A stretch of DNA of 46,425 bases from Myxococcota bacterium. GTDB taxonomy: Bacteria > Myxococcota_A > Bradymonadia > UBA7976 > UBA1532. Position numbers and translations under genes: made by a program. The DNA lies in the NCBI GenBank assembly GCA_018813065.1, contig JAHJCH010000150.1, forward strand, positions 1 through 46,425. The letters run 5' to 3'. The notes under the pieces were generated by a model. The model was not told the origin of the DNA, ran no database searches, and was given only the letters and a program-made list of their open reading frames with translations. Below, piece after piece: positions 15,951-24,350 of this stretch (its first letter is position 1; the number at the start of each line of letters is the position of its first letter).

Positions 15951-17537
15951 CTAATCAATGAGGCCAATGGTGGGCTTATCATCTCCGATCAAGCCGATGA
16001 CGGGCTTGGCGGGCTTGGCGGGCTTGGCGGGCTGAGTGGCGACAGGCGGCGCGGCGACGGGCGACGCGGCGACCTCGCGGGCAGGCTGCTTCTTTGACGC
16101 GCGCCGCTGTTGGCTGCTGCGGGCGCGCGGCGGCGACGCCTTGATCCGCTTGGGCTGGGCCTCCTCCGCCTTGGGCTGGGCCTCCTCCGCCTTGGGCTGG
16201 GCCTCCTCCGCCTTGGGCTGGGCCTCCTCCGCCTTGGGCTGGGCCTCCTCCGTTGTGGGCGTCTCGGCGTCTGGCTGAGCCTCGGCCCTGGGCTTGAGTT
16301 CAGCGTCCAGCGCCTCCTCAACCTCCGCGTCGGCGCGCGCCGACGCGCTCCCCTTCATGGCGCCGCCCAGCGCGCCCTGAGCCTTGATCCCAGGCGTGGG
16401 GCTCGGCGCGCCGTCCTCAAGCCCCCCGCTGCCAATAAACACGCCGACGAGGAGCGCAAAAGCCAAGAGCCCCAAGACGCCAAACAGCGCGTGCGTGGGC
16501 AGCCCGCCGCCGCGCGCCGGGCGCATCGCCGCAGGCGCCACCATGGAGACGCTGGCGCTCATCGAGAGGCTCATCGAGGCCTCCTCCTCGAAGAAGAGGC
16601 CCAGCCCATGGCGCGCCTCGCGCAGCGCCGTGCGCATCTCCCGCGCCGTCTGAAAGCGATCCTCCGGCGACTTCTCCAAGGCGCGCATGACGATCTCCTC
16701 AAAGCGCTCGGGGATGGAGAGGTCAGGGCGGATCTCGCTGAAGCGCGGCGGCAGGCTGTGGACGTGGTGGCGCAGCAGATCGCTGGTCTTCGAGGAGGGG
16801 AAAGGCAGACGCCCCGTGAGCATCCGATACATGACCACGCCGAGGCTGTAGAGGTCGGTGCGGCAGTCGATCTTGTCGAGGAGGATCTGCTCAGGCGCCA
16901 TGTACTGTGGCGTGCCGCAGATGTGCTGCTGCCCTGTCAGATCGGTCTGCTTCTCCTCGGTGATCTCCTCTGTGTGCTTGGCGATGCCAAAGTCCACGAT
17001 CTTGAGGAAGGCGTCCTCGTTCTTGGAGGTCAAGAAGAGGTTGCCTGGCTTGAGATCTCGGTGGATGACGTGGTTACGGTGGGCGTGCTCTAAGCCCCGC
17101 AGCACCTGCTCGACGATCTGGGCCGTTCGCAGCGGTGAGAGGTTCTCTCCGCGATGCAGGAGGCTTTGGAGGGTGTCGCCCTGTAACAACTCCATGACCA
17201 GGTAGAGCGTCCCATCGGCCTCGCGCCCATAGTCATGGATGGTGGTGATATTGGGGTGATTGAGGGCGGAGGCGATCTTGGCGCCGCGCTCAAAGCGGGG
17301 ATCGTTGGTGGCCTCTCCAGGGGGCAAGAGCTTGACGGCGACCTCGCGCTCATTGCTCTGCTGGATGGCCCGCCAGACGCTGCCCTCCATCCCGCCGATC
17401 CCGAGAAGATCGCGTATCTCGTAGCGCGCGGCGATCACCTGCCCCGTGAGGTTGGCGATGACCTTCTTGCCATCATGGGGGCAGATCGTGACGCCCGCCT
17501 CGACTCGGCTGCGACAGTGCGTGCAGATCCCGCTCAT
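15951..17537 (-). CDS. Membrane Ser/Thr protein kinase with zinc ribbon (module A)
   Basis: 528 residues. An N-terminal zinc-ribbon-like segment (CTHC, then CPHDG; C5, C8, C19) precedes a Hanks-type kinase: Gly loop GIGGMEGSV (one Gly replaced by Glu), VAVK with Lys69, HRDLKPGN with Asp161, DFGIAK with Asp182, and MAPEQ. A single transmembrane helix lies at ~350-370. The outer tail is Ala/Glu/Lys-rich with five EEAQPKA repeats and ends in two short repeats, KPVIGLIGDD and KPTIGLID. It is the first gene of a minus-strand operon with the TPR protein and the solute-binding lipoprotein. The kinase would be cytoplasmic, with the tail outside the inner membrane. Confidence 0.94.
   Translation of the reverse strand: MSGICTHCRSRVEAGVTICPHDGKKVIANLTGQVIAARYEIRDLLGIGGMEGSVWRAIQQSNEREVAVKLLPPGEATNDPRFERGAKIASALNHPNITTIHDYGREADGTLYLVMELLQGDTLQSLLHRGENLSPLRTAQIVEQVLRGLEHAHRNHVIHRDLKPGNLFLTSKNEDAFLKIVDFGIAKHTEEITEEKQTDLTGQQHICGTPQYMAPEQILLDKIDCRTDLYSLGVVMYRMLTGRLPFPSSKTSDLLRHHVHSLPPRFSEIRPDLSIPERFEEIVMRALEKSPEDRFQTAREMRTALREARHGLGLFFEEEASMSLSMSASVSMVAPAAMRPARGGGLPTHALFGVLGLLAFALLVGVFIGSGGLEDGAPSPTPGIKAQGALGGAMKGSASARADAEVEEALDAELKPRAEAQPDAETPTTEEAQPKAEEAQPKAEEAQPKAEEAQPKAEEAQPKRIKASPPRARSSQQRRASKKQPAREVAASPVAAPPVATQPAKPAKPAKPVIGLIGDDKPTIGLID
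16150..16254 (-). repeat. Five 21-bp tandem repeats in kinase A tail
   Basis: Five consecutive 21-nt units starting at 16150, 16171, 16192, 16213 and 16234 encode the heptapeptide AEEAQPK. Units are nearly identical at DNA level, indicating recent expansion. They lie in the extracytoplasmic tail, after the transmembrane helix. Confidence 0.93.
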
Positions 17538-17684
17538 CGCCTACAGGCCTCTGCGCTTATTTTTGTGTTCTTCCGCACGGGATCTGTCCGCGCCGAGCCG
17601 GTGCGCCATGGATTTCACCTCAAAGCATGACCGCGATCTTGTGTGTCTCTGATGATAATTATTCCGACCTTTTGGTTGGGAATT

Positions 17685-17711
17685 TTTTACAATTAAACAA
17701 AAAAATTATAC
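17685..17711 (+). promoter_or_regulatory. Candidate promoter for the EEP gene in a divergent region
   Basis: TTTACA (17685-17690) and TATACT (17706-17711) are separated by 15 bp inside an AT-rich block (about 17645-17715) between the kinase A gene and the EEP gene. The spacer is short for a sigma-70 promoter. On the opposite strand TATAAT (complement of 17704-17709) could serve the kinase operon, but no good -35 accompanies it. Confidence 0.35.
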
Positions 17712-17789
17712 TTAAGGTGGGCACGGGAAGCATTGACTCGCGGCCTGTGTTCGGGCACGAGGTGAACAAAAGACGCGTTGGTCCCTGTG

Positions 17790-18659
17790 ATGTATCCACT
17801 CTCCCCTTATCGATGGCCCCGGCTGAGGGGCGCCACGCTGCGGCAAGCGACGCGGCTCTTTCTGTGGAGGCCCTTGATGGGGCTCGTATGCGGGGGGCTC
17901 CTCAGCTGCACCTCGGCGGTCGCGCGGGGGGCGCGCGCGCCTACGCCGGGTGAGGCGCACCTCAAGGTGATGAGCTTTAACGTCAACTTCGGGCTGGGCG
18001 GTGATCCCGCGACCTTGGCGGCCATGGCGCTGGGGGAGGCGGATATCATCGCCCTCCAAGAGACGAACGCGCGCTGGGCGCGGTCCATCGAGGCGGCCTA
18101 CGGTGAGGCGTACCCACACCGCCGCTTTATCGACGCGCCCGCCGCGGGCGGCTCGGCGATCCTCTCGCGCTACCCCATCCTCAAGCACCAACGGCTGTCC
18201 CCCAAGGCCGGCTGGTTCGCCGCCAGCCTCAGCCTCATCGACACGCCCCTTGGGCCGCTTCAGCTGCTCAACGTCCACCTGCGCCCAGCGGTCAGCAACA
18301 GCGGCAGCTTCGTGATGGGTTACTTCACCACCGAGCATATCCGCGTCGCTGAGATCACGGACTTCCTTGAGGCGGTCGATCCCACCCTGCCGCTGATCGC
18401 CTTGGGCGACTTTAATGAGGAGCCGGGCAGCGCCGCCCTGGCGCGCCTGATCACCGCGCGCAAGATGCACAACCTGTTGCCTGATTTCTATCCCAAGGCG
18501 ACCACCTGGCGCTGGCGCATGTATGGCCTCGACTTCACGGCGATGCTGGATCACATCCTCATCTCCCCTGAGCTTGAGGCCCTCTCCGCCGAGGTCCTCT
18601 CCGCAGGGCGCTCCGATCATCTCCCAGTCTTGGCGACCCTGGTCCGCGCGGCGCGCTGA
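17790..18659 (+). CDS. Endonuclease/exonuclease/phosphatase-family hydrolase, probable lipoprotein
   Basis: EEP-superfamily metal-dependent phosphodiesterase/phosphatase. Family motifs: MSFNVNF, ALQETN, GGSAILSRYPI, LLNVHLRP, the catalytic/metal motif GDFNEEPG, DHILIS and the terminal SDHLPV. A hydrophobic segment with lipobox LLSC near residue 40 suggests export. The start is ambiguous. ATG 17877 has the best ribosome site (GGAGG six bases away) but leaves an unusually short, uncharged leader; ATG 17790 or TTG 17778 give basic N-regions. The substrate (nucleic acid, sphingomyelin or phosphoinositide) cannot be told from sequence. Confidence 0.88.
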   Translation: MYPLSPYRWPRLRGATLRQATRLFLWRPLMGLVCGGLLSCTSAVARGARAPTPGEAHLKVMSFNVNFGLGGDPATLAAMALGEADIIALQETNARWARSIEAAYGEAYPHRRFIDAPAAGGSAILSRYPILKHQRLSPKAGWFAASLSLIDTPLGPLQLLNVHLRPAVSNSGSFVMGYFTTEHIRVAEITDFLEAVDPTLPLIALGDFNEEPGSAALARLITARKMHNLLPDFYPKATTWRWRMYGLDFTAMLDHILISPELEALSAEVLSAGRSDHLPVLATLVRAAR

Positions 18660-18718
18660 ACAGCCATCGCGCGTGTCGATTTTTTTGTATTTTTTGTCAC
18701 TGTTGATTCAAAAATGAA

Positions 18719-18747
18719 TTTACAAAAATCAAAAATAAGCATATAAA
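18719..18747 (+). promoter_or_regulatory. Sigma-70-type promoter
   Basis: TTTACA (18719-18724), a 17-bp spacer and TATAAA (18742-18747) lie in a strongly AT-rich intergenic region. The expected start is near 18754, about 95 bases before the ATG at 18849. Both hexamers match consensus at five of six positions. Confidence 0.6.
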
Positions 18748-18848
18748 ACGAAAAGCAAAAACTGCCCCAAGCATGGGCGACCCAAACGCGATTCTGTAGA
18801 GAAATCAAATAGATGAGCGTTAAATTAGAAGCAGAGAAAATTAGCAAG

Positions 18849-19976
18849 ATGAGTGAATACCAATTTTATCAATTCTTCGCGATCGATAAACCACTTACCA
18901 ACGCAGCGAAAGCCGAGCTGAGGGAGATCTCCAGCCGCGCGGAGATCACGGATTATGGGTTTACGAATGAATATGAGGGCGGTGACTTAAATGCAGATCC
19001 AATGGAGCTTCTATCCTCATACTTTGATGTATTTATTTATACTTCAAACTGGGGTACTTATGAATTCGCGTTAAAAGTCCCCAGTAAGCTCTTTGAGGGG
19101 GTCTTTGATTGCTATCCTCAATATGGTCCTATGACAATTATGGAAGAGGGCGATCATACCCTCTTGCGTTTTATCCTCAATCATGAAGATGGGGACGTGA
19201 CGGGGCACTTCCAAAAGAGCCGCCGCTGGCTGGATCGGCTTAAGCCGCTGCGCGGCGATCTCTTGGCGGGGGATCAGCGGCTGCTCTACCTTGGCTTCCT
19301 CCACGCCATCTCTCGTGAGGAGCTGTCCGCCGACGTCGCCGAGCCGCCCATCCCCGAGGATCTCGACGCGCTGACGACCCCCCTGCGCGCCTTCATCGAG
19401 TTTATGGAGATCGATCCACGGCTCCTCGATGTGGCGCTGGAGCAGGCGCCTGAGCCCACCTCGGAGGAGGATGAGCTGCCGCTGAATCACTGGCTGGCGA
19501 CGCTGCCCGAGTCGCTCAAGGATGATCTGCTCTTGCGCGCGATCCAAGGCGATGAGCTGGCGATCGGCTTGGAGCTGCTGGCGATGTATCGGTCGCGGGG
19601 GGACGCCGACGCCCCCAAGCACGGGCCGCGCTCTATCGGGGGGCTGATCGCGCGCTATCACGGGGAGGCGCCGCCGCCCTCTGAGGGCCTCATCGGCGGC
19701 GCCTCAGCCAAGGCCCCCGCCGCCAAGGCCATCGCCGCGCGCCGCCGCCGCTTAGAGAAGGCCATTAAGCGCTCAGGCTCGGGCTGGGCCGAGGTGGACC
19801 GCCTGATCGAGACGCGCCAGCCCAGCTCCTATAAAACCGCCGTGGTCCTCTTGTCTGCCATCAAAGAGTCTGGCGTACCCTATGAAGAGTTGCGTATGCG
19901 CGTAACAACCTTACTTGACACACACAAGCGCAAAAAGAACTTCGTTCAAGCGGTTCGTCGCGCTGGCATCCTTTAA
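18849..19976 (+). CDS. Conserved protein of unknown function (MSEYQ/Y-FFAID type)
   Basis: 375 residues from ATG 18849 (MSEYQFYQFFAIDKPL), which matches my memory of a family whose members begin MSEYQYYEFLAIDRPL. ATG 18813 would add 12 residues. Neither start has a strong Shine-Dalgarno. The N-terminal third has motifs such as EITDYGFTNEYEGGDL and FDVFIYTSNWGTYEF. The C-terminal third is basic and helical. No signal peptide or membrane helix is visible. The first ~350 bp are AT-rich while the rest is GC-rich, so the gene looks like a composite. It is followed 33 bp later by the 5'-nucleotidase gene. Function unknown. Confidence 0.8.
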   Translation: MSEYQFYQFFAIDKPLTNAAKAELREISSRAEITDYGFTNEYEGGDLNADPMELLSSYFDVFIYTSNWGTYEFALKVPSKLFEGVFDCYPQYGPMTIMEEGDHTLLRFILNHEDGDVTGHFQKSRRWLDRLKPLRGDLLAGDQRLLYLGFLHAISREELSADVAEPPIPEDLDALTTPLRAFIEFMEIDPRLLDVALEQAPEPTSEEDELPLNHWLATLPESLKDDLLLRAIQGDELAIGLELLAMYRSRGDADAPKHGPRSIGGLIARYHGEAPPPSEGLIGGASAKAPAAKAIAARRRRLEKAIKRSGSGWAEVDRLIETRQPSSYKTAVVLLSAIKESGVPYEELRMRVTTLLDTHKRKKNFVQAVRRAGIL

Positions 19977-20009
19977 TCCAAGTAAATTTTAGATTTTTTA
20001 GAGGATTAG

Positions 20010-21395
20010 ATGAATCCCCGCGATATTTTTTGTAATCGAACCCTAAATTTAAAATCCATTCAAGCCATTGGCTATGACATGGACTATACCCTGATTCACT
20101 ACAACGTCGAGGTGTGGGAGGGGGCGGCCTATCACCGCGTCCGTGACGCGCTGGCGGCCCGTGGCTGGCCCGTGGCCGATCTGCGCTTTGAGCCTGAGCG
20201 GGTGATCCGTGGGCTGATCATCGATCGTGAGCTGGGCAACTTGGTCAAGGCCAACCGCTTTGGCTATGTCAAGCGCGCTTATCATGGCACGCGGGCCATC
20301 GATCATGAGGCGACGCGCCGCCTCTATGGTCGCGTGCGCATCGATCTGCGTCAGCGTCGTTGGGTCTTCCTCAACACCCTCTTCTCGATCTCTTCGGGCT
20401 GCATGTACGCCCAGCTGGTGGAGCGCCACGATCAGGGGCTCTTAAAGATGGGCTACGCCGCGCTCTGGGACGCCCTGAGCGCCGCCCTGGATGAGACGCA
20501 TCAGGCGGGCTTGCTCAAGGCGGAGATCATCGCCGATCCTCAGCGCTTCATCACGCCCGATCCCGAGGTGGCCCGCGCGCTCTTGGATCAGCGAGAGGCG
20601 GGCAAGAAGCTCCTGCTCATCACCAACTCGGGCTGGGATTATGCCGCGCCGATGATGCGCTTCGCTTTTGATCCGTATCTGCCCGGCACAATGACTTGGC
20701 GTGATCTCTTCGATTACAGCTTCCTCGATTCGCTCAAGCCCAACTTCTTCAGCACACGGATGCCCACCTTCGAGGTCGTCGATGACAGCGGCTTGATGCG
20801 CAGTTATAGCGGCCCGTTAAAGCAAGGTGGGGTCTATATCGGCGGAAACGCGGCCTTGGTCGAGGACAGCTTGGGCGTTGACGCGGGGGATATCCTCTAT
20901 GTCGGCGATCATATCTTTACAGACGTCAATATCGCCACCAAGGTGCTGCGCTGGCGCACCGCGCTGATCTTGCGCGAGCTTGAGGATGAGGTCGCCGCCC
21001 TTGAGGCCTTCGAGCCTCAGCAAGCGCAGCTGCGCGTGATGATGGAGGAGAAGGCGGCGCTTGAGGCGCAGCTGCATCAGCGTCTCCTGCGCCGTCAGCG
21101 GATCAAGGAGGGGCATGAGCAGGGCGATCTCAAGGCCCTTAAGGTGGAGATCGACGAGGGCTATGGGCGCTTAAACACGCTCAATGATCAGATCGGGCCG
21201 CTGGCCGAGGCGGCCAGCCAGCTGAGCAACCCCCACTGGGGGCTCTTGATGCGCACGGGCAATGACAAGAGCCACCTCGCCCGCCAGGTGGAGCGCTACG
21301 CCGACGTCTACACCTCGCGCGTCTCAAACTTCCTGGCGGTGACGCCCTTTGGCTATCTGCGCTCCCCGCGCGGCAGCCTGCCCCACGATCTCTAA
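20010..21395 (+). CDS. HAD-IG family 5'-nucleotidase
   Basis: 461-residue cytosolic-type 5'-nucleotidase of the HAD superfamily (relatives of IMP/GMP-specific nucleotidase). HAD motifs: nucleophile motif YDMDYTLIHYN near residue 24, motif II LLITNSGWDY, Lys in the SLKPNFF region, and motif IV YVGDHIFTDV. The early VRGL segment is present as VIRGLIIDRELGNLVK. It would dephosphorylate purine mononucleotides. GAGG lies about five bases before the ATG. The C-terminal ~100 residues include a helical, coiled-coil-like stretch. No signal peptide. Confidence 0.92.
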   Translation: MNPRDIFCNRTLNLKSIQAIGYDMDYTLIHYNVEVWEGAAYHRVRDALAARGWPVADLRFEPERVIRGLIIDRELGNLVKANRFGYVKRAYHGTRAIDHEATRRLYGRVRIDLRQRRWVFLNTLFSISSGCMYAQLVERHDQGLLKMGYAALWDALSAALDETHQAGLLKAEIIADPQRFITPDPEVARALLDQREAGKKLLLITNSGWDYAAPMMRFAFDPYLPGTMTWRDLFDYSFLDSLKPNFFSTRMPTFEVVDDSGLMRSYSGPLKQGGVYIGGNAALVEDSLGVDAGDILYVGDHIFTDVNIATKVLRWRTALILRELEDEVAALEAFEPQQAQLRVMMEEKAALEAQLHQRLLRRQRIKEGHEQGDLKALKVEIDEGYGRLNTLNDQIGPLAEAASQLSNPHWGLLMRTGNDKSHLARQVERYADVYTSRVSNFLAVTPFGYLRSPRGSLPHDL

Positions 21396-21466
21396 GCCCC
21401 GCCAGGCTACCTCGCGGGCGTAAAAGCGGCTAACCTGGGCGCGACTTATGACCCGGAGGCCGCCTT

Positions 21467-22666
21467 ATGCGTTGGACGCTCCTCGCCCTGCTCGCCCTCA
21501 CCCCCACGATCACCGCCGCCGCGCCCTGCGCCTCGGTCAAGGCCTGCGGCAAGCTCTGCAAGGGCGGCGATGGCGTGGCCTGCAATGAGCTGGGGATCAT
21601 CTATCAGACCGGCCAGGGGACCCGCGCCAACGGCAAAAAGGCCCGCCAAGCCTATGGGCAAGCCTGCGACGCGGGCGTGCAGGCCGCCTGCGCCAACCTC
21701 GGCTGGATGCTCTTCGACGGCGAGGGCGGCGCGCCCGATCTGCGGCGCGCGTGGGGGGTCTTTATGGACGCCTGCGAGGCCAAGGAGGTGGACGCCTGCG
21801 CTGGCGCGGGCTTGATGATCGCCGATGGGCAGAGCGACGGCGGCGACATCAACAAGGCCCGCGCTTATCTGGGGATGGGCTGCGGCGGCGGCAGCGTCCC
21901 CGCCTGCGCGCGCTTGGCCGAGATGCTCTACCTCGGCGAGGGCGGCCCCAAGGATCTGCGCAGCGCCCGCGCCCAAGCCGATAAGGCCTGTCAGGCCAAG
22001 TCTCAGCGCGCCTGCGCCATCTTCGGCCTGCTCCTCGACGCCGGGGAGGGGGGCGAGGCTGATCCCGAGCGCGCGCTCACGCACCTCACCGCCAGCTGCG
22101 CGGCGGGCGTTGGCCGGGCCTGCGCGGCCCTCGGCGATAAGGCCCTCGCCGCCAAGGATAAGCCCAAGGCCTTTAAGCTGCTGTCCCAGGCCTGTGATGC
22201 GGGGGTGTCGGCGGCCTGCCGTCAAGCGGCGCCCCTCACCCATCAAGATCGCAAGGCGGCGGCGCTGCTTCAGCGTGGCTGTGATGACGCCGACGGCGAG
22301 GCCTGCGCTCTTCTGGGCGGCTACTACTTGGAGGGGCGCGGGGTGCGCCGCGATGAGGTCTATGGGCGCCTGCTCTATGGTCTGGGCTGCGTCGCCGGGG
22401 CGGGCCTGGCCTGCGGCGAGAGCATGGATCTCACGGCCAGGCCGGGCCTGGGCATGGTCTATAACGACGCCTCTCTGCGCTCTGGGCGCCTGGCCCAGCA
22501 GTGCCGAGGGGGTAAGGCCGCGTCTTGCTTGGAGCTGGCGGATATGCACCTGACGGGCTCTGGCGTGCGCACGGACGGGGCCAAGGCGGCGGAGCTGTAT
22601 GCGCAGGCGTGTCGCCGCCCCCGCGCGGGCTGCGCGCGGGCAAAGTGGGTCGATCGAGTCCGCTGA
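21467..22666 (+). CDS. Secreted Sel1-repeat protein
   Basis: 399 residues with a signal peptide (MRWTLLALLALTPTITAAA) followed by about nine Sel1-like repeats. They show the typical pattern of Cys pairs and GxGxxxD/AxxxY: CNELGIIYQTGQG, ACANLGWMLFDGEGG, CARLAEMLYLGEGG, CAIFGLLLDAGEGG, CALLGGYYLEGRG and CLELADMHLTGSG. Cys at fixed helix positions suggests intra-repeat disulfides in the periplasm. Such solenoids usually mediate protein-protein contacts. GGAGG lies seven bases before the ATG. The 3' 236 bp are overlapped antiparallel by the CapA-like frame. Confidence 0.88.
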   Translation: MRWTLLALLALTPTITAAAPCASVKACGKLCKGGDGVACNELGIIYQTGQGTRANGKKARQAYGQACDAGVQAACANLGWMLFDGEGGAPDLRRAWGVFMDACEAKEVDACAGAGLMIADGQSDGGDINKARAYLGMGCGGGSVPACARLAEMLYLGEGGPKDLRSARAQADKACQAKSQRACAIFGLLLDAGEGGEADPERALTHLTASCAAGVGRACAALGDKALAAKDKPKAFKLLSQACDAGVSAACRQAAPLTHQDRKAAALLQRGCDDADGEACALLGGYYLEGRGVRRDEVYGRLLYGLGCVAGAGLACGESMDLTARPGLGMVYNDASLRSGRLAQQCRGGKAASCLELADMHLTGSGVRTDGAKAAELYAQACRRPRAGCARAKWVDRVR

Positions 22667-23462
22667 GCGGGCGCTGATCGGCGTCCCAAGCCCACCACGC
22701 GCAGTCAATCACGCGGGCGCGCTCGCCGCGCCGGGTCCCCTCCAGCGTGATCGACAGCAGCGCCCCGCCCTCGCGGTCCAAATCCCCCAGGTTATAGGCG
22801 ATGATCCCCCCCCCAAGACGCTCGATCGGCTGGGCGCGGTGGGCGTGGTGGCCGATGATCACGTCCGCGCCCGCCTCGATCAGCGCGTAGGCCAAGCGGA
22901 TCTGCCCATGATCAGGGCGCGTCGCCCGCTCTCGACCCCAGTGCAGGGTGATGATCAAGGCGTCCACCGAGGGGCGCAGCGCGCGGATCTCCTCGGGGAG
23001 CCGCGCGCGCAGCCCCTCAGGGCCTCGCACGTCCACGCGGCGCCAAATGCGCGGCGAAATCCCCCGGCTGCGCACCGCCGTCACGCTGATGATCCCGATC
23101 TTGAGCCCCCCTCGCTGGAGGATAAGCGGCGCGCCGAGGCCCGAGGCGGCGATCTGGGCGGCGCGTAAGGCGCTGAGGGTGTCGTCGAGGCCCGCCTCGC
23201 CCGCGTCCAGGGCGTGATTATTGGCGAGGCTGACGCCGCTGACCCCCCAGGCGCGCAGCCGCGCGGCGACGTCGAGGGGCGCGCGGCGGCGAACACAGCG
23301 CCCAGGCGGGAGATCCTCTGGGCAGGGGATCAGTGGGGCGCGGGTGATCGGGGCTTCGAGGTTAATCCAAGTCAGATCAGCGGGTGGGCGAGGGGGCAGC
23401 GCGCTGGCCTCGAAGGCGTCGCCGCCGAAGAGGAGGCGCGCGGCCATGAGCGCGCTGAGCAT
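22431..23462 (-). CDS. CapA-like (PGA_cap) metallophosphatase-fold protein
   Basis: 343 residues. Family motifs: LLFGGDAFE, WINLEAPIT, VSLANNHALDAGEAG, ITLHWGRE, GHHAHRAQPIE and IIAYNLGDL. Members include poly-gamma-glutamate synthesis CapA and other metallophosphoesterase-like proteins. There is no obvious lipobox or signal peptide. After about residue 262 the frame runs antisense to the Sel1 gene and turns Pro/Arg-rich and low in complexity, so the true C-terminus may be this unusual tail or a sequence error may hide an earlier stop. It lies five bases downstream of the Bax-inhibitor-like gene and is probably co-transcribed with it. Confidence 0.82.
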   Translation of the reverse strand: MLSALMAARLLFGGDAFEASALPPRPPADLTWINLEAPITRAPLIPCPEDLPPGRCVRRRAPLDVAARLRAWGVSGVSLANNHALDAGEAGLDDTLSALRAAQIAASGLGAPLILQRGGLKIGIISVTAVRSRGISPRIWRRVDVRGPEGLRARLPEEIRALRPSVDALIITLHWGRERATRPDHGQIRLAYALIEAGADVIIGHHAHRAQPIERLGGGIIAYNLGDLDREGGALLSITLEGTRRGERARVIDCAWWAWDADQRPLSGLDRPTLPARSPRGGGDTPAHTAPPPWPRPCARQSPSGAYPPAPSKTRPYPLGTAGPGAQSAERRRYRPCPGPAWP

Positions 23463-23467
23463 TTGTC

Positions 23468-24172
23468 TCAGTCTCGCGACATCACCAGCCGCAGGATGTA
23501 CCAGAAGAGGAGCGCCACGGCGGCGAAGAGGGCCAGGGAGGCGGCGACGTGGGCGTCGGTGGGGTAGTGACGCAGCACGTTGGAGGTGTAGTAGAGGATG
23601 TAACCCCCCGCGATGACCACCATCCCAAAGGAGAACAGGGTCCCGAGGTTAAAGCCGAAGAGGATCGAGCAGATGATCAGGCCCATGGCGGCGAACATGG
23701 CCATGGAGAGCACCCGCCCCAGGAAGCTGAAGTCGGTCTTGCTGAGGAAGGCCGTCGCGGTCAGCCCGCCAAAGGTCAGCAGGGTCATGATCCCGGCGGT
23801 GGGCAGCACCGATTTATCCGTGTAGTAGGCGGCGATGTACATCATCGGCGTAAAGATGATGGCCTCAAAGAGCACATAGAGCCCCAGCCCCACATACTGC
23901 ATCTGCTTGGACTGCCCCCCCTGGGCCCAGCGCTCGGCCAGGTAGCCAAAGAGCATGAAGGCGCCTAAGAAGAGCAGCCAGTTGAAGCGGCTGGCGGCGA
24001 TCATCTTGAGCATCGCCGGGGCCACGGGGGAGTTGATCAGCAGGGCGGTCAGCGCCGTAAACGCGAAGACCGCGCCGCCGAGGTGGAGGTAGGTCTTCTT
24101 GATAAACTCAGCGCGGGCGTCGGCGCCCGCGTAGGCCGCAGCCGTGTGCGCCTGGTAGCCACTGTAGCTCAT
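23468..24172 (-). CDS. Bax inhibitor-1 / YccA family membrane protein
   Basis: 234 residues with about seven hydrophobic helices and an N-terminal YSGYQAHTAA segment. It is typical of the BI-1 (UPF0005/TMBIM) family of inner-membrane proteins, linked in other organisms to FtsH control or calcium leak. The start at 24172 is preferred because AAGGAG is seven bases upstream; the ATG at 24178 is only one base from it. It lies five bases upstream of the CapA-like gene and is divergent from the PEGA/TPR gene of module C. Confidence 0.88.
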   Translation of the reverse strand: MSYSGYQAHTAAAYAGADARAEFIKKTYLHLGGAVFAFTALTALLINSPVAPAMLKMIAASRFNWLLFLGAFMLFGYLAERWAQGGQSKQMQYVGLGLYVLFEAIIFTPMMYIAAYYTDKSVLPTAGIMTLLTFGGLTATAFLSKTDFSFLGRVLSMAMFAAMGLIICSILFGFNLGTLFSFGMVVIAGGYILYYTSNVLRHYPTDAHVAASLALFAAVALLFWYILRLVMSRD

Positions 24173-24256
24173 GCTCATGCTCCTTTATTTTGAGTCTCGC
24201 GGGGGCCGCGGAGAGATGCCGCCTCGCGTGGTTAAGATGCCGCGCAAAGACGAAGA

Positions 24257-24285
24257 TTGCGAGGGCCGCCCGCCTCTCTTAGGAT
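24257..24285 (+). promoter_or_regulatory. Candidate promoter for module C
   Basis: TTGCGA (24257-24262), 17-bp spacer and TAGGAT (24280-24285), about 65 bp before the GTG start of the TPR/PEGA gene. It has a partial sigma-70 match. Confidence 0.4.
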
Positions 24286-24350
24286 AGGCCCTCGATTCAA
24301 GGCGCTGGGGGAGGCGCCATGGGCGCCATGACGACTATCAGGAGGCGTGG

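Noticed and set aside
16110-17093. Plus-strand open frame of 327 codons opposite kinase A
   Set aside because: Leu/Gly-Arg shadow created by the EEAQPKA repeats and GC-rich codons of the kinase.
21446-22708. Minus-strand open frame of 420 codons across the Sel1 gene
   Set aside because: Composition is Ala/Gly/Arg/Leu without domains; the plus-strand frame has a signal peptide and Sel1 repeats.
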